Positions 37,178 to 46,993 of a stretch of 64,000 nt of DNA are shown here, one piece after another. The notes beneath the pieces are model-generated. The model searched no databases and was not told where the DNA came from. It saw nothing but the letters and a program-made list of their open reading frames with translations. The stretch spans positions 62,001 to 126,000 of the forward strand of contig NZ_JAMXAX010000001.1 in the NCBI RefSeq assembly GCF_023913775.1. The letters run 5' to 3'. The position numbers were made by a program, and so were the translations under genes. Position 1 is the first letter of the stretch; every line of letters begins with the position of its first letter. The stretch comes from Acidovorax facilis (GTDB lineage: Bacteria; Pseudomonadota; Gammaproteobacteria; Burkholderiales; Burkholderiaceae_C).

Positions 37178-37798
37178 TCATAGCCCGAACAGCGTGGCCA
37201 CTTGCCGGGTCTGGAGGCGCAGGTCCTCTAGCGAGCAATCCCTGTCGTTGGCAATCACGGCATCTGCCACGGCGCGGCGCGCCGTGCGGCTTGCCTGCGA
37301 GGCGATGATGCCTTGCACCACCTCTCGCGCCAGGCCGCTGCGTTGCATGACCCGCTTGATCTGCGTTTCTGCAGAGCAATCCACCACCACGACAGCATCG
37401 AGCCTGCGGGCCCACCGGCCGGACTCCGCCAGCAACGGGATGTCAAACACGATCAGGGCATGGCCTTGGTCCGCAGCCTGCTGGGCCATCGCGTTGCTAT
37501 GCAGGGTAACCAGAGGGTGCACGATCCCTTCGAGCTGGGCGCGTGCCTCGGGGTGGCTGAAGACCAGAGCCCGCATTCGCGCACGGTCCAGTGCGCCGGA
37601 GGCATCCACGAAGTCTGCCCCGAAAGTGGCTCTGATTGCGTCCATGGCCGCTCCTTGCGGGCCTGTCACGTCGCGAGCCAGCTGGTCTGCATCGATCAGG
37701 CTGCCTCCCAGCGCGGCGAACATGCTGCCCACCGTGCTCTTTCCGCTGCCAATGCCCCCGGTCAAGCCAAGGCGCAAGGGGCGCCTGCGCGGATTCAT
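37178..37798 (-). CDS. coaE: Dephospho-CoA kinase
   Basis: Last step of coenzyme A synthesis: phosphorylates the 3' hydroxyl of dephospho-CoA. It has 206 residues. The P-loop is RLGLTGGIGSGKSTVGSMFA; LIDADQLARDVTGPQGAA binds the acceptor, and HALIVFDIPLLAESGRW is the family signature. It follows pilD by 3 bp on the reverse strand. Confidence 0.96.
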   Translation of the reverse strand: MNPRRRPLRLGLTGGIGSGKSTVGSMFAALGGSLIDADQLARDVTGPQGAAMDAIRATFGADFVDASGALDRARMRALVFSHPEARAQLEGIVHPLVTLHSNAMAQQAADQGHALIVFDIPLLAESGRWARRLDAVVVVDCSAETQIKRVMQRSGLAREVVQGIIASQASRTARRAVADAVIANDRDCSLEDLRLQTRQVATLFGL

Positions 37799-37801
37799 CG
37801 T

Positions 37802-38680
37802 TTATAGGCCCAGAAGGTTCAAGACAGCGTTAAGGATTGCGTTGGGGCCAAACACCATAGCGGTAAAACCAGCGCCGACCAGGAAGGGGCCGAAAGGGAT
37901 GTAGCCGCCTTCACGCAGGCTGCTGAAGACTTTCATCCCGATACCGATGACGGCACCGATGACTGAGGACATCAGGATGATGGGGATCAGTGCCTGCCAG
38001 CCGAACCAAGCACCCAGTGCGGCAAACAGCTTGAAATCTCCATAGCCCATGCCTTCCTTGCCCGTGGCGAGCTTGAATCCCCAGTAAACCAGCCAGAGCG
38101 AAAGATACCCCGCTGCCGCGCCGAGCACGGAGGCATACAAAGGCACATCAATCCACTGCAGCGCGGAAGCGAGCAGGCCAGCCCACAGCAACGGCAAAGT
38201 GATGTCGTCCGGGAGCAGCGTCGTGTCCCAGTCGATGAACGCCAAGGCGACCAAGGCTGCCGAGAACCCGCACCAGACGAGCCCCGTGGGCGTCATCCCC
38301 CAGCGCTGGATGCACAGGAAGAAAAGGGCCCCCGTCGCAATCTCGATCAAGGGATAGCGTACCGAGATCCGCGCCTTGCACGCGGAGCAGCGCCCGCGCA
38401 GAAAAAGGTAGCTCAAAACAGGGATGTTCTCGTACCACTGGACCATGTGCCCACACGAGGGGCAGCGGGAACGGGGAACCATGAGGTTGAACCGCTCCTG
38501 TTCAGGAGGTGCGGCACCGGGATCTCCTTGCGCGCTCTGCGCCTGCGCTGCCCGGATTTCCTCAACCCACTGGCGTTCCATGATTTTGGGAAGCCGATAG
38601 ATGACCACATTGAGGAAGCTACCGATCAGAAGTCCCATTACCCCGCCCAAACTTGCATTCCACCAAACGGGCATCTCCAT
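37802..38680 (-). CDS. pilD: PilD, type IV prepilin peptidase and methyltransferase
   Basis: Membrane aspartic protease that cleaves and N-methylates type IV prepilins and pseudopilins. It has 292 residues. Two CxxC pairs form the zinc site in CPSCGHMVQWYENIPVL and GRCSACKARISVRYPL. Catalytic aspartates lie in FIDWDTTLLPDDITLPLLW and GMGYGDFKLFAALG. Seven or eight membrane segments are apparent. Its ATG abuts the pilC stop. Confidence 0.96.
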   Translation of the reverse strand: MEMPVWWNASLGGVMGLLIGSFLNVVIYRLPKIMERQWVEEIRAAQAQSAQGDPGAAPPEQERFNLMVPRSRCPSCGHMVQWYENIPVLSYLFLRGRCSACKARISVRYPLIEIATGALFFLCIQRWGMTPTGLVWCGFSAALVALAFIDWDTTLLPDDITLPLLWAGLLASALQWIDVPLYASVLGAAAGYLSLWLVYWGFKLATGKEGMGYGDFKLFAALGAWFGWQALIPIILMSSVIGAVIGIGMKVFSSLREGGYIPFGPFLVGAGFTAMVFGPNAILNAVLNLLGL

Positions 38681-39897
38681 TACACAACTTGGCCGAGTTT
38701 GAAGATTGGGAGGTACATGGAGACGACAATGCCGCCAATCAACGTACCCAGGAACACAATGATGATGGGCTCCATCAGACTGGACAAGCCCGCCACCATT
38801 TCGTCCACTTCTGCCTCATAGAAATCCGCAGCCTTGCCCAACATGTGGTCAATGGAACCTGATTCTTCCCCGATGGCGCACATCTGAAGGACCATGGAGG
38901 GAAAAATATTAGCGTTGCCCATGGCTGCGGTCAGGCTGGTACCGGTAGAGACTTCCTGCTGGATTTTTTCGGTTGCCATGGAATACACCGAATTGCCCGA
39001 AGCACCACCGACGGAGTCCAGAGCTTCAACCAGTGGCACCCCTGCAGCAAACATCGTGGACAGAGTACGTGTCCAGCGCGCAACGCAGGATTTATCGATC
39101 AAAGCCCCAAAAATCGGAATCTTCAATAGCACACGGTCCATGAACATCTGCATCTTTTCATTTCTTTTCCACGCCTGCATAAAAAAGAAAAATCCCCCAC
39201 CAATCACACCGAAGATCAACCACCACCACTTTACAAAGATTTCGCTAATACCCATCACGAAAAGTGTAGGAGCAGGCAAATCGGCGCCAAACGATGTAAA
39301 AACCTCCTTAAATGCAGGGATTACAAAAATCATGATGACTGTAACAACCACAAAAGCAACGATTACCACGGAAATGGGATACATCAAAGCAGATTTGATT
39401 TTTGATTTGATGGCTTCCGTTTTTTCCATGTAGGTGGCTAAACGGTCCAACAGGGCCTCCAAAATACCGGCCGCTTCGCCTGCCTCCACAAGATTGCAGT
39501 AGAGACTATCGAAATACATGGGATGCTTGCGGAATGCACCATTCAGGGAAGTCCCCGTTTCAACATCGGAGCGGATGTCGTTGAGTAGCTTGGTAACACT
39601 TGCATTGGTATTCCCTCGTCCCACAATATCAAACGATTGCAGAAGCGGAACGCCTGCTTTCATCATTGTGGCAAGCTGACGCGTGAACAAAGCGATGTCT
39701 TTGGGCTTTATCTTCTTGCCAGAGCGCATCCGACGTTTCTTGATCTTTGTGGGAAAAACGCCCTGGCGGCGGAGCGTGGCTTGCACCTGGTTCTCGCCAG
39801 ACGCACGCACCTCGCCCCGCACTATCTTGCCGTGGCGATCTTTGCCTTCCCATTCAAAAACAAAATCCTTGATATCCCGTGATGCAGCGGTTGCCAT
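38680..39897 (-). CDS. pilC: PilC, type IV pilus platform protein
   Basis: Inner-membrane platform of the type IV pilus, 405 residues of the GspF/PilC family, with two homologous domains (each with LLQSFDIVGRGNTN- or LVEALDSVGGASGN-like repeats) and three membrane segments. The N-terminus reads FVFEWEGKDRHGKIVRGEVR. Several stretches (about 39100-39450) are clearly more AT-rich than the surrounding genes. It overlaps pilD by one base and follows pilB by 17 bp. Confidence 0.96.
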   Translation of the reverse strand: MATAASRDIKDFVFEWEGKDRHGKIVRGEVRASGENQVQATLRRQGVFPTKIKKRRMRSGKKIKPKDIALFTRQLATMMKAGVPLLQSFDIVGRGNTNASVTKLLNDIRSDVETGTSLNGAFRKHPMYFDSLYCNLVEAGEAAGILEALLDRLATYMEKTEAIKSKIKSALMYPISVVIVAFVVVTVIMIFVIPAFKEVFTSFGADLPAPTLFVMGISEIFVKWWWLIFGVIGGGFFFFMQAWKRNEKMQMFMDRVLLKIPIFGALIDKSCVARWTRTLSTMFAAGVPLVEALDSVGGASGNSVYSMATEKIQQEVSTGTSLTAAMGNANIFPSMVLQMCAIGEESGSIDHMLGKAADFYEAEVDEMVAGLSSLMEPIIIVFLGTLIGGIVVSMYLPIFKLGQVV

Positions 39898-39914
39898 GCT
39901 GGACCCTCTAGTCG

Positions 39915-41654
39915 TTATTCGTTGGTGACGGCAAGCACTTCTTCCAGCGAAGTGAAGCCCAGTCTTGCCTTGTGTAGGCCGGATTCGCGGAGCGAGCGCA
40001 CGCCTTCTGCTCTCGCCTGTTCGGCGATTTCTAGTGCACTCCCGTCGCGCAGGATGATACGTTGGATGTCCTCAGAGATCGGCATGACTTGGTAGATGCC
40101 GACCCGTCCCTTATACCCGTTGTTACAAGCGGAGCAGCCTACGGGGCGGTACGTGACCCAGCTTCCATCAATTTCTTCTTCTTTGTACCCTGCTTCGAGC
40201 AGCGATTCATGCGGTATATCGGCCGGCGCTTTGCAGGTGGGGCACAACCTGCGGGCCAAGCGCTGCGCTGTGATGAGAATAACGCTGGAAGCAATATTGA
40301 ACGGGGCGATTCCCATATTGCGCATGCGTGTCAAAGTGGTGGGGGCATCATTGGTGTGAAGCGTTGATAACACCAAATGCCCCGTTTGTGCTGCCTTGAT
40401 GGAAATGTCCGCAGTTTCCAGATCACGGATTTCGCCGACCATGATAATGTCGGGATCTTGCCGTAGAAAGGATTTGAGGGCTACCGCAAAGGTTAGTCCA
40501 GCCTTTTCATTCACGTTGACCTGGTTAACGCCTGGAAGATTGATTTCGGATGGGTCTTCCGCTGTGGCAATATTGACGCCTGGCTTGTTGAGAAGATTCA
40601 AGCAGGTATAAAGGGAAACGGTTTTGCCGGAGCCCGTGGGTCCCGTGACCAAGATCATTCCATAGGGCCGCCCGATGGCTTCGAGCAGGCGCTCTTTCTC
40701 CTGGGGTTCATAGCCCAATGCATCAATACCCAGCTTGGCACTGCTGGGGTCCAGAATACGGATAACAATTTTTTCACCAAACAAGGTCGGGAGGGTGCTG
40801 ACCCGGAAATCAATGACCCTGTCCGGGCCCACTTTGAGTTTCATGCGCCCGTCTTGCGGTACCCGCTTTTCAGAAATATCCAGGCGAGAAATCACCTTGA
40901 TGCGAGATGCCAGCTTATCCTTGATGGCTATTGGTGGGGACGCGATTTCTCGCAATTCACCATCAATCCGAAATCTCACGCGGTATTGATGCTCATAAGG
41001 TTCAAAATGTAAATCGGACGCACGCATGTTGAATGCGTCCAGAAGCATTTTGTGCAAGAACTTGACGATGGGAGCATCTTCTACATCAGTAGCTCCGGTA
41101 TCGTTATTGTCTGGCGCCTCTTCGATGGGTGAGTCGTCAAATTCAAAATCACCACCACCACCCGTCAGCGTTTCCAAAGATTCACTGGCCGATTTGGTGG
41201 TGGTTTCTACTAGGCGGCTGAGCTTGTCATACTCCGCAATAATCCAGTCCACCCCCATCTGGGTGGTGAATTTTATTTTTTCGGCTGCTTCCTGGTCCGT
41301 AGGGTCTGCAGTCGCAACAATCAGGCGATTATTGCGCTTGCTGAGCACAACAACCCGATATGCTTGGCATATCTTGCCGTCGAGCAGTTCTTTCGGCAGC
41401 CGTAATGGATCAATCGCATCCAGATCGAGTAAGGGTGCGCCAAACACAGCCGACACGGTATGGGCCAAGTCGGCAGCTGACACCGCGCCAGAACCGGTCA
41501 GTTCGGCAATAAAGCTGGTCCGGCTAGTTTGTGATTTTTTGTAAATGTCCTCTGCTGCCTTCTGGGTCAGCTTGCCAGCAGACATCAGGGCCCTGCCCAA
41601 TCCGGGGAGGGCCACTGCGGAGGCTTCTTTGGGGGCAGTATCGACAGCGGCCAT
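39915..41654 (-). CDS. pilB: PilB, type IV pilus assembly ATPase
   Basis: Cytoplasmic motor that powers pilus extension, 579 residues. An N-terminal N1/MshEN-type domain precedes the ATPase core: Walker A LVTGPTGSGKTVSLYTCLNL, Asp box SEINLPGVNQVNVNEKAG, Walker B IIMVGEIRDLETADISIKAA. A zinc finger CPTCKAP with CSACNNGYKGRVGIYQVMP follows. First of the pilB-pilC-pilD row; pilin genes are not in the window. Codon use is more AT-rich than in neighbouring housekeeping genes. Confidence 0.96.
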   Translation of the reverse strand: MAAVDTAPKEASAVALPGLGRALMSAGKLTQKAAEDIYKKSQTSRTSFIAELTGSGAVSAADLAHTVSAVFGAPLLDLDAIDPLRLPKELLDGKICQAYRVVVLSKRNNRLIVATADPTDQEAAEKIKFTTQMGVDWIIAEYDKLSRLVETTTKSASESLETLTGGGGDFEFDDSPIEEAPDNNDTGATDVEDAPIVKFLHKMLLDAFNMRASDLHFEPYEHQYRVRFRIDGELREIASPPIAIKDKLASRIKVISRLDISEKRVPQDGRMKLKVGPDRVIDFRVSTLPTLFGEKIVIRILDPSSAKLGIDALGYEPQEKERLLEAIGRPYGMILVTGPTGSGKTVSLYTCLNLLNKPGVNIATAEDPSEINLPGVNQVNVNEKAGLTFAVALKSFLRQDPDIIMVGEIRDLETADISIKAAQTGHLVLSTLHTNDAPTTLTRMRNMGIAPFNIASSVILITAQRLARRLCPTCKAPADIPHESLLEAGYKEEEIDGSWVTYRPVGCSACNNGYKGRVGIYQVMPISEDIQRIILRDGSALEIAEQARAEGVRSLRESGLHKARLGFTSLEEVLAVTNE

Positions 41655-41737
41655 GTAACCGGAAATATGTTAGGTGTGGAAAAGAAACCATCCTATCATC
41701 ACCGATCATCTGAAGGCTGTACAGAGATTCGAGATTG

Positions 41738-41767
41738 GCAACAGCACCACAAAAAGGGTGCTATTGC
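41738..41767. repeat. Hairpin between pilB and tRNA-Pro
   Basis: An 11-bp inverted repeat with one mismatch: 41738-41748 against 41757-41767, loop ACAAAAAG. No T-run follows on either strand. It lies between the tRNA-Pro 3' end and the pilB start on the reverse strand and could be a processing or pausing structure. Confidence 0.5.
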
Positions 41768-41787
41768 TGAAAATGCACTGGTATTTA

Positions 41788-41864
41788 TGGTCGGGGTGAG
41801 AGGATTCGAACCTCCGGCCTCTACGTCCCGAACGTAGCGCTCTACCAGGCTAAGCTACACCCCG
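41788..41864 (-). tRNA. tRNA-Pro (anticodon CGG)
   Basis: A 77-nt reverse-strand cloverleaf beginning CGGGGTGTAGCTTAGCC and ending with encoded ACCA (41788-41791). The anticodon CGG occupies 41828-41830, in the loop TTCGGGA; the T arm is GTTCGAATC. It lies 40 bp after the ispB stop on the same strand. Confidence 0.97.
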
Positions 41865-41904
41865 TGTGCCGCTATTGCGCTCAGAAGCTGATGCAATGGG
41901 CAGA

Positions 41905-42900
41905 TCAGTTGCGTCTTGTAAGCAACTGTGCGGCCAATTCTAGCAAAGCTGCTGAATATGCATTGGTTGGTAGTTGCTCTGCAGCCGCCATGGCTCGGCG
42001 GGCCTCGCTAAAGGCGGCGGCCCGTGTGACTTCCAGTGCGCCGGTCTCGCGGACGATTTGCACGATGTCTGCCAGTTGGTCGGTCGAGCCTTGTTCAATG
42101 GCTTGGCGCACGACCTGCGCCTGAATTTCGGTGCCGCGCTCCATGGCAGCGATGAGGGGGAGGGTGGACTTGCCTTCGCGCAGATCGTCCCCCAGGTTTT
42201 TCCCCATCTCAGTCGCATCCCCGTCGTAGTCGAGGACGTCGTCAATGATCTGGAAAGCGGTGCCCAACGCTTGTCCGTAGGTTGCGCAAGCTTCCTCAAT
42301 TTCAGGCGAGCTCTCGGCGAGTACTGCGCCGAGGCGTGCGCTGGCTTCAAACAGTTTGGCGGTTTTAGAGCGAATGACGCGCAGGTAACCCGCTTCGTCG
42401 AGCGATGCGTCATGCATGTTCATCAGCTGCAACACCTCACCCTCGGCGATCACGTTGGTGGCCTCCGAGAGTATCTCCATGATCCGCATGCTGCCTGCCT
42501 CGACCATCATCTGGAAGGAGCGGGTGTGCAGAAAATCCCCAACAAGCACGCTGGCGGGGTTGCCAAAGGTTTCGTTCGCCGTGGGTCGGCCTCTGCGCAG
42601 GGTGGATGCGTCCACGACATCGTCGTGCAGCAGTGTAGCGGTGTGGATCAGTTCCACAACGGCCGCGAGGCTGTGCCGATGTGCGCCCCGATACCCCAGG
42701 GCGCCGCAGACCATCAGCAGCAGTGCCGGTCGCAGGCGTTTTCCGCCAGCGGCAATGATGTACTGCGATATCTGGGCTACCAGAGGTACGCTGGACGTCA
42801 GGCGCTGACCAATGACCTTGTCGACCTCGTGCATGTCTTGTGCAACGAGCAAGAGAGGGGATGCTGCGGGGGCGGTGTGGTCAGTCAAGATGGTGGTCAC
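41905..42900 (-). CDS. ispB: Polyprenyl diphosphate synthase (octaprenyl type)
   Basis: Makes the long isoprenoid side chain of ubiquinone. It has 331 residues. The first aspartate-rich motif is in ATLLHDDVVDASTLRRGRPT and the second in FQIIDDVLDYDGDATEMGKN. The chain length is probably C40, but sequence alone does not fix it. It is divergent from rplU, a very common arrangement. Confidence 0.94.
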   Translation of the reverse strand: MTTILTDHTAPAASPLLLVAQDMHEVDKVIGQRLTSSVPLVAQISQYIIAAGGKRLRPALLLMVCGALGYRGAHRHSLAAVVELIHTATLLHDDVVDASTLRRGRPTANETFGNPASVLVGDFLHTRSFQMMVEAGSMRIMEILSEATNVIAEGEVLQLMNMHDASLDEAGYLRVIRSKTAKLFEASARLGAVLAESSPEIEEACATYGQALGTAFQIIDDVLDYDGDATEMGKNLGDDLREGKSTLPLIAAMERGTEIQAQVVRQAIEQGSTDQLADIVQIVRETGALEVTRAAAFSEARRAMAAAEQLPTNAYSAALLELAAQLLTRRN

Positions 42901-43005
42901 AGAAAGAGACCGAATTATAGGAAGCCCCGGAGGCTCTTCGTTGCGACCACCGAGGCGGCGGCGCTGTCGCTGAACGCGGGGGTGGTGTGTTGTATGGCAA
43001 TGCGC

Positions 43006-43011
43006 TATACT
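43006..43011 (+). promoter_or_regulatory. Possible -10 box of rplU
   Basis: TATACT at 43006-43011 lies 49 bp before the rplU ATG in the ispB-rplU divergent gap. No good -35 box is visible at the right distance (GGTGTG is the closest). Confidence 0.45.
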
Positions 43012-43060
43012 CTTGGGCTCTGCGGAAATTCGTCTGCAGAACTCATATCAAGAGGTCAAC

Positions 43061-43372
43061 ATGTACGCGGTCATAAAAACCGGCGGCAAGCAGTATCGCG
43101 TTGCTTCCGGCGAAAAAATTAAAGTAGAACAGATTGCTGCGGACGTAGGCCAGGAAATTGTGATCGACCAGGTTCTGGCTGTCGGCAACGGCGCTGAACT
43201 GAAGGTTGGTACGCCCCTGGTGTCCGGCGCAACCGTGAAAGCCACTGTCGTGGCCCACGGCAAGCACGACAAAGTGCACATCTTCAAGATGCGCCGTCGC
43301 AAGCACTATCAAAAACGCCAAGGCCATCGCCAGCAGTTCACTGAACTGCAAATCGGTGCGATTGCTGCTTAA
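43061..43372 (+). CDS. rplU: Ribosomal protein L21
   Basis: 50S subunit protein of 103 residues, start [20 protein letters not shown] at 43061 after an AGAGGTC ribosome site. The signature [20 protein letters not shown] is present and the end is [13 protein letters not shown]. It is followed by rpmA after 15 bp. Confidence 0.98.
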   Translation: MYAVIKTGGKQYRVASGEKIKVEQIAADVGQEIVIDQVLAVGNGAELKVGTPLVSGATVKATVVAHGKHDKVHIFKMRRRKHYQKRQGHRQQFTELQIGAIAA

Positions 43373-43387
43373 TCGAAGGAGCTAGTC

Positions 43388-43645
43388 ATGGCACAGAAAA
43401 AAGGCGGCGGCTCTACGCGAAACGGACGTGACTCCAAGCCAAAGATGCTGGGTGTCAAGGCGTTCGGTGGTGAACTGATCAGCGCTGGCTCGATCATCGT
43501 GCGCCAACGTGGCACACGTTTCCACCCCGGCAACAATGTCGGCGTGGGCAAGGACCACACCTTGTTCGCCCTGGTGGACGGCCACGTGTCGTTCGGCACC
43601 AAGGGTGCGTTGTCCAAGTCCACGGTCAATGTGACTCCTGCCTGA
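43388..43645 (+). CDS. rpmA: Ribosomal protein L27
   Basis: 50S subunit protein of 85 residues beginning [20 protein letters not shown], whose N-terminal tail reaches the peptidyl transferase centre. The signature [20 protein letters not shown] is intact. A terminator follows before obgE. Confidence 0.98.
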   Translation: MAQKKGGGSTRNGRDSKPKMLGVKAFGGELISAGSIIVRQRGTRFHPGNNVGVGKDHTLFALVDGHVSFGTKGALSKSTVNVTPA

Positions 43646-43669
43646 GGTTCGTTCCTCTGGTAGCCATCG

Positions 43670-43700
43670 AAGCCCCGCTTTGCCGGGGCTTTGTTGTTTG
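43670..43700 (+). terminator. Rho-independent terminator after rpmA
   Basis: AAGCCCCG (43670-43677) pairs with CGGGGCTT (43684-43691), loop CTTTGC, followed by TGTTGTTTG. The tail is only moderately T-rich. Confidence 0.75.
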
Positions 43701-43804
43701 GTCTGTACGATGGCGCTCAAGTCGTCGGCAGACGGCGCCTGCAAGGCGTTCCGCAGTTCCGACAGAATCAGGCAGTCTGCTGCTGGTGCTGCGCCCTTTT
43801 GTAA

Positions 43805-44887
<1,083 letters not shown>

Positions 44888-44909
44888 TTTGCAGTCACGG
44901 TCTGCGTTC

Positions 44910-44985
44910 TCATTTGCTATATTAATAATAGCTATTGGCGCTTTTGGAATAAGCGCTAGCGGCCAAAAATACTTAAAAAATGGTT
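44910..44985 (+). repeat. Family A intergenic element, copy 9 (obgE-proB)
   Basis: Left hairpin TGCTATATTAATAATAGC, core TGGCGCT (44936-44942), TTTGGAAT, AAGCGCT (44951-44957), AGCGGCCAAAAATACTT. The proB ATG (44980) lies within the A-rich tail. Confidence 0.88.
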
Positions 44986-46119
44986 TCCAGCGTATTGCGT
45001 GACGCCCGCCGCATCGTGGTCAAGGTAGGCTCCAGTCTTGTGACCAATGAGGGCCGTGGCCTCGACGAAACCGCCATTGGCGAGTGGAGCCGTCAGCTGG
45101 CGGCTCTGGTGCGTGGCGATGGTGGGGTGCCGCGCGAGGTTGTGATGGTGTCCAGTGGTGCCATTGCCGAAGGCATGAAGCGCTTGGGCTGGACCACGCG
45201 GCCGAACGAAGTTCACGAGCTGCAGGCCGCCGCTGCCGTTGGGCAGATGGGGCTGGCGCAGATGTACGAAACCAAGCTGCGCGAGCAAGGCATGGGCAGC
45301 GCACAGGTGTTGCTCACCCATGCTGACCTTGCCGACCGCGAGCGCTACCTGAATGCGCGCTCGACCCTGCTGACGCTCTTGCGCCTGGGTGTGGTGCCGG
45401 TGATCAATGAGAACGACACCGTCGTCAACGACGAAATCAAGTTCGGCGACAACGACACCCTGGGCGCACTGGTGGCGAACCTGGTCGAGGCCGACGCGCT
45501 GATCATCCTCACCGACCAGAAGGGCCTGTACACGGCCGACCCGCGCCGCGATGCGTCCGCGCAGTTTGTGCACGAAGCCAAGGCCGGCGACCCAGCGCTG
45601 GAGGCCATGGCCGGTGGTGCGGGTTCCAGCATTGGCAAGGGCGGCATGATCACCAAGATCCTCGCGGCCAAGCGTGCTGCTGGTTCTGGCGCCTCCACGG
45701 TCATTGCCTGGGGGCGCGAATCCGATGTGCTGGTTCGCCTCGTTCAAGGGGAGGCGCTGGGTACGCTCCTTGTGGCCCAGACGCAAAAAAAGCAAGCCCG
45801 CAAACAGTGGATGGCCGACCACCTTCAATTGCGCGGCTCGGTGGTGGTGGACGCGGGGGCTGCGGCCAAGGTGCGTGATGAAGGCAAGAGTCTGCTGCCT
45901 ATCGGTATGACGGCTGTGGAGGGTGACTTTTCGCGCGGCGACGTGATTGCCGTGCGCGACGCATCCGGCACCGAAATTGCCCGTGGCCTGGCCAACTATG
46001 CTGCGGCCGAGGCCAGAATGCTGTGCCGCAAGCCTTCGACCGAATTCGAAAAGCTGCTGGGTTACGTTGCCGAGCCAGAGATGGTGCATCGAGACAACAT
46101 GGTGCTGGCCGCCAGCTGA
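44980..46119 (+). CDS. proB: Glutamate 5-kinase
   Basis: First step of proline synthesis, phosphorylating glutamate. It has 379 residues: an amino-acid-kinase domain ([39 protein letters not shown]) and a C-terminal PUA domain (about 285-370, [20 protein letters not shown]). The start codon lies in the tail of a repeat element with no strong ribosome site, so its initiation rate may be low. Confidence 0.97.
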   Translation: MVSSVLRDARRIVVKVGSSLVTNEGRGLDETAIGEWSRQLAALVRGDGGVPREVVMVSSGAIAEGMKRLGWTTRPNEVHELQAAAAVGQMGLAQMYETKLREQGMGSAQVLLTHADLADRERYLNARSTLLTLLRLGVVPVINENDTVVNDEIKFGDNDTLGALVANLVEADALIILTDQKGLYTADPRRDASAQFVHEAKAGDPALEAMAGGAGSSIGKGGMITKILAAKRAAGSGASTVIAWGRESDVLVRLVQGEALGTLLVAQTQKKQARKQWMADHLQLRGSVVVDAGAAAKVRDEGKSLLPIGMTAVEGDFSRGDVIAVRDASGTEIARGLANYAAAEARMLCRKPSTEFEKLLGYVAEPEMVHRDNMVLAAS

Positions 46120-46173
46120 CGGCGAAAGCCAGCAGCCAACGTAGCTTCTCAAAGACACCATCATTCCACCAAC

Positions 46174-46202
46174 AAAAACGCCTGCGATTTGCAGGCGTTT
46201 TT
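46174..46202. terminator. Bidirectional terminator between proB and rppH
   Basis: AAAAACGCCTGC (46174-46185) faces GCAGGCGTTTTT (46191-46202) across the loop GATTT. A-run on the left and T-run on the right make it active on both strands, fitting the convergent genes. Confidence 0.9.
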
Positions 46203-46232
46203 CATGGGACTGGCGATCACCTCGCCAATGAA

Positions 46233-46901
46233 TTAACGCGGCGTGGTGACCGCAGGCAGTCCGTCTAGCTCTCCGGGCACACTGTTCTGCGGATCCGGAT
46301 CGAAACTGGCCCCCGGTGGAAGCTCCATGCCCGGATTGATCAGCATGGAGCCCGTCCGAAACATGGTGCCCGCGTGTTCGCCCTCGCGCGTGCGCATGCC
46401 ACTGCGCAGGTAGCGGTTGCGCTGCTCGTGGCGAGGCAGGAAGCGGGCCAGTTCCGTCAGCGCCATTTCATAGACGCCACGCTTGAATTCGACCACGACA
46501 TCCAGCGGAACCCAGTAGTCATTCCAGCGCCAGGCGTCGAATTCCGGATGGTTGGTGGCACGCAGGTTCAGGTCCCAGTCGTGTCCTACCAGTTGAAGCA
46601 GATACCAGATTTGTTTCTGGCCCTTGTAGTGTCCGCGTGCATCGCGGCGGATGTACCGGCCAGGCACCTCATAGCGCAACCAGTCCCGGGTGCGGGCCAC
46701 CACGCGTACGTGGTTGGGCAATAAGCCCACTTCTTCATGCAGCTCACGGAACATGGCTTGCTCGGGAGTTTCTCCCCGGTCAATGCCACCCTGCGGAAAC
46801 TGCCAGCTGTGGGTGCGTATACGCTTGCCCCAGAACACCTGGTTTTTCTGGTTGAGCAGGATGATGCCGACGTTCGGCCGAAAGCCGTCCCGGTCAAGCA
46901 T
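46233..46901 (-). CDS. rppH: RNA pyrophosphohydrolase
   Basis: Nudix enzyme that removes 5' pyrophosphate from mRNA and so starts RNase E decay. I start at ATG 46901 ([20 protein letters not shown]), the family N-terminus; the frame is open 13 codons further. It has 222 residues, longer than the E. coli 176 because of a C-terminal extension ([20 protein letters not shown]). The Nudix box contains [17 protein letters not shown]. It is divergent from proS. Confidence 0.95.
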   Translation of the reverse strand: MLDRDGFRPNVGIILLNQKNQVFWGKRIRTHSWQFPQGGIDRGETPEQAMFRELHEEVGLLPNHVRVVARTRDWLRYEVPGRYIRRDARGHYKGQKQIWYLLQLVGHDWDLNLRATNHPEFDAWRWNDYWVPLDVVVEFKRGVYEMALTELARFLPRHEQRNRYLRSGMRTREGEHAGTMFRTGSMLINPGMELPPGASFDPDPQNSVPGELDGLPAVTTPR

Positions 46902-46993
46902 AATCAAACCCCAAATTTTTAAACTGTGTCCATTATGCACGGCGCCTAGCGCGCAGCAAGTGGACGGCCCCGTTCTGCCTGCAATCGATTCCG

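Noticed and set aside
41738-41767. The hairpin near tRNA-Pro as a terminator
   Set aside because: There is no T-run on either strand, so I list it only as a hairpin.
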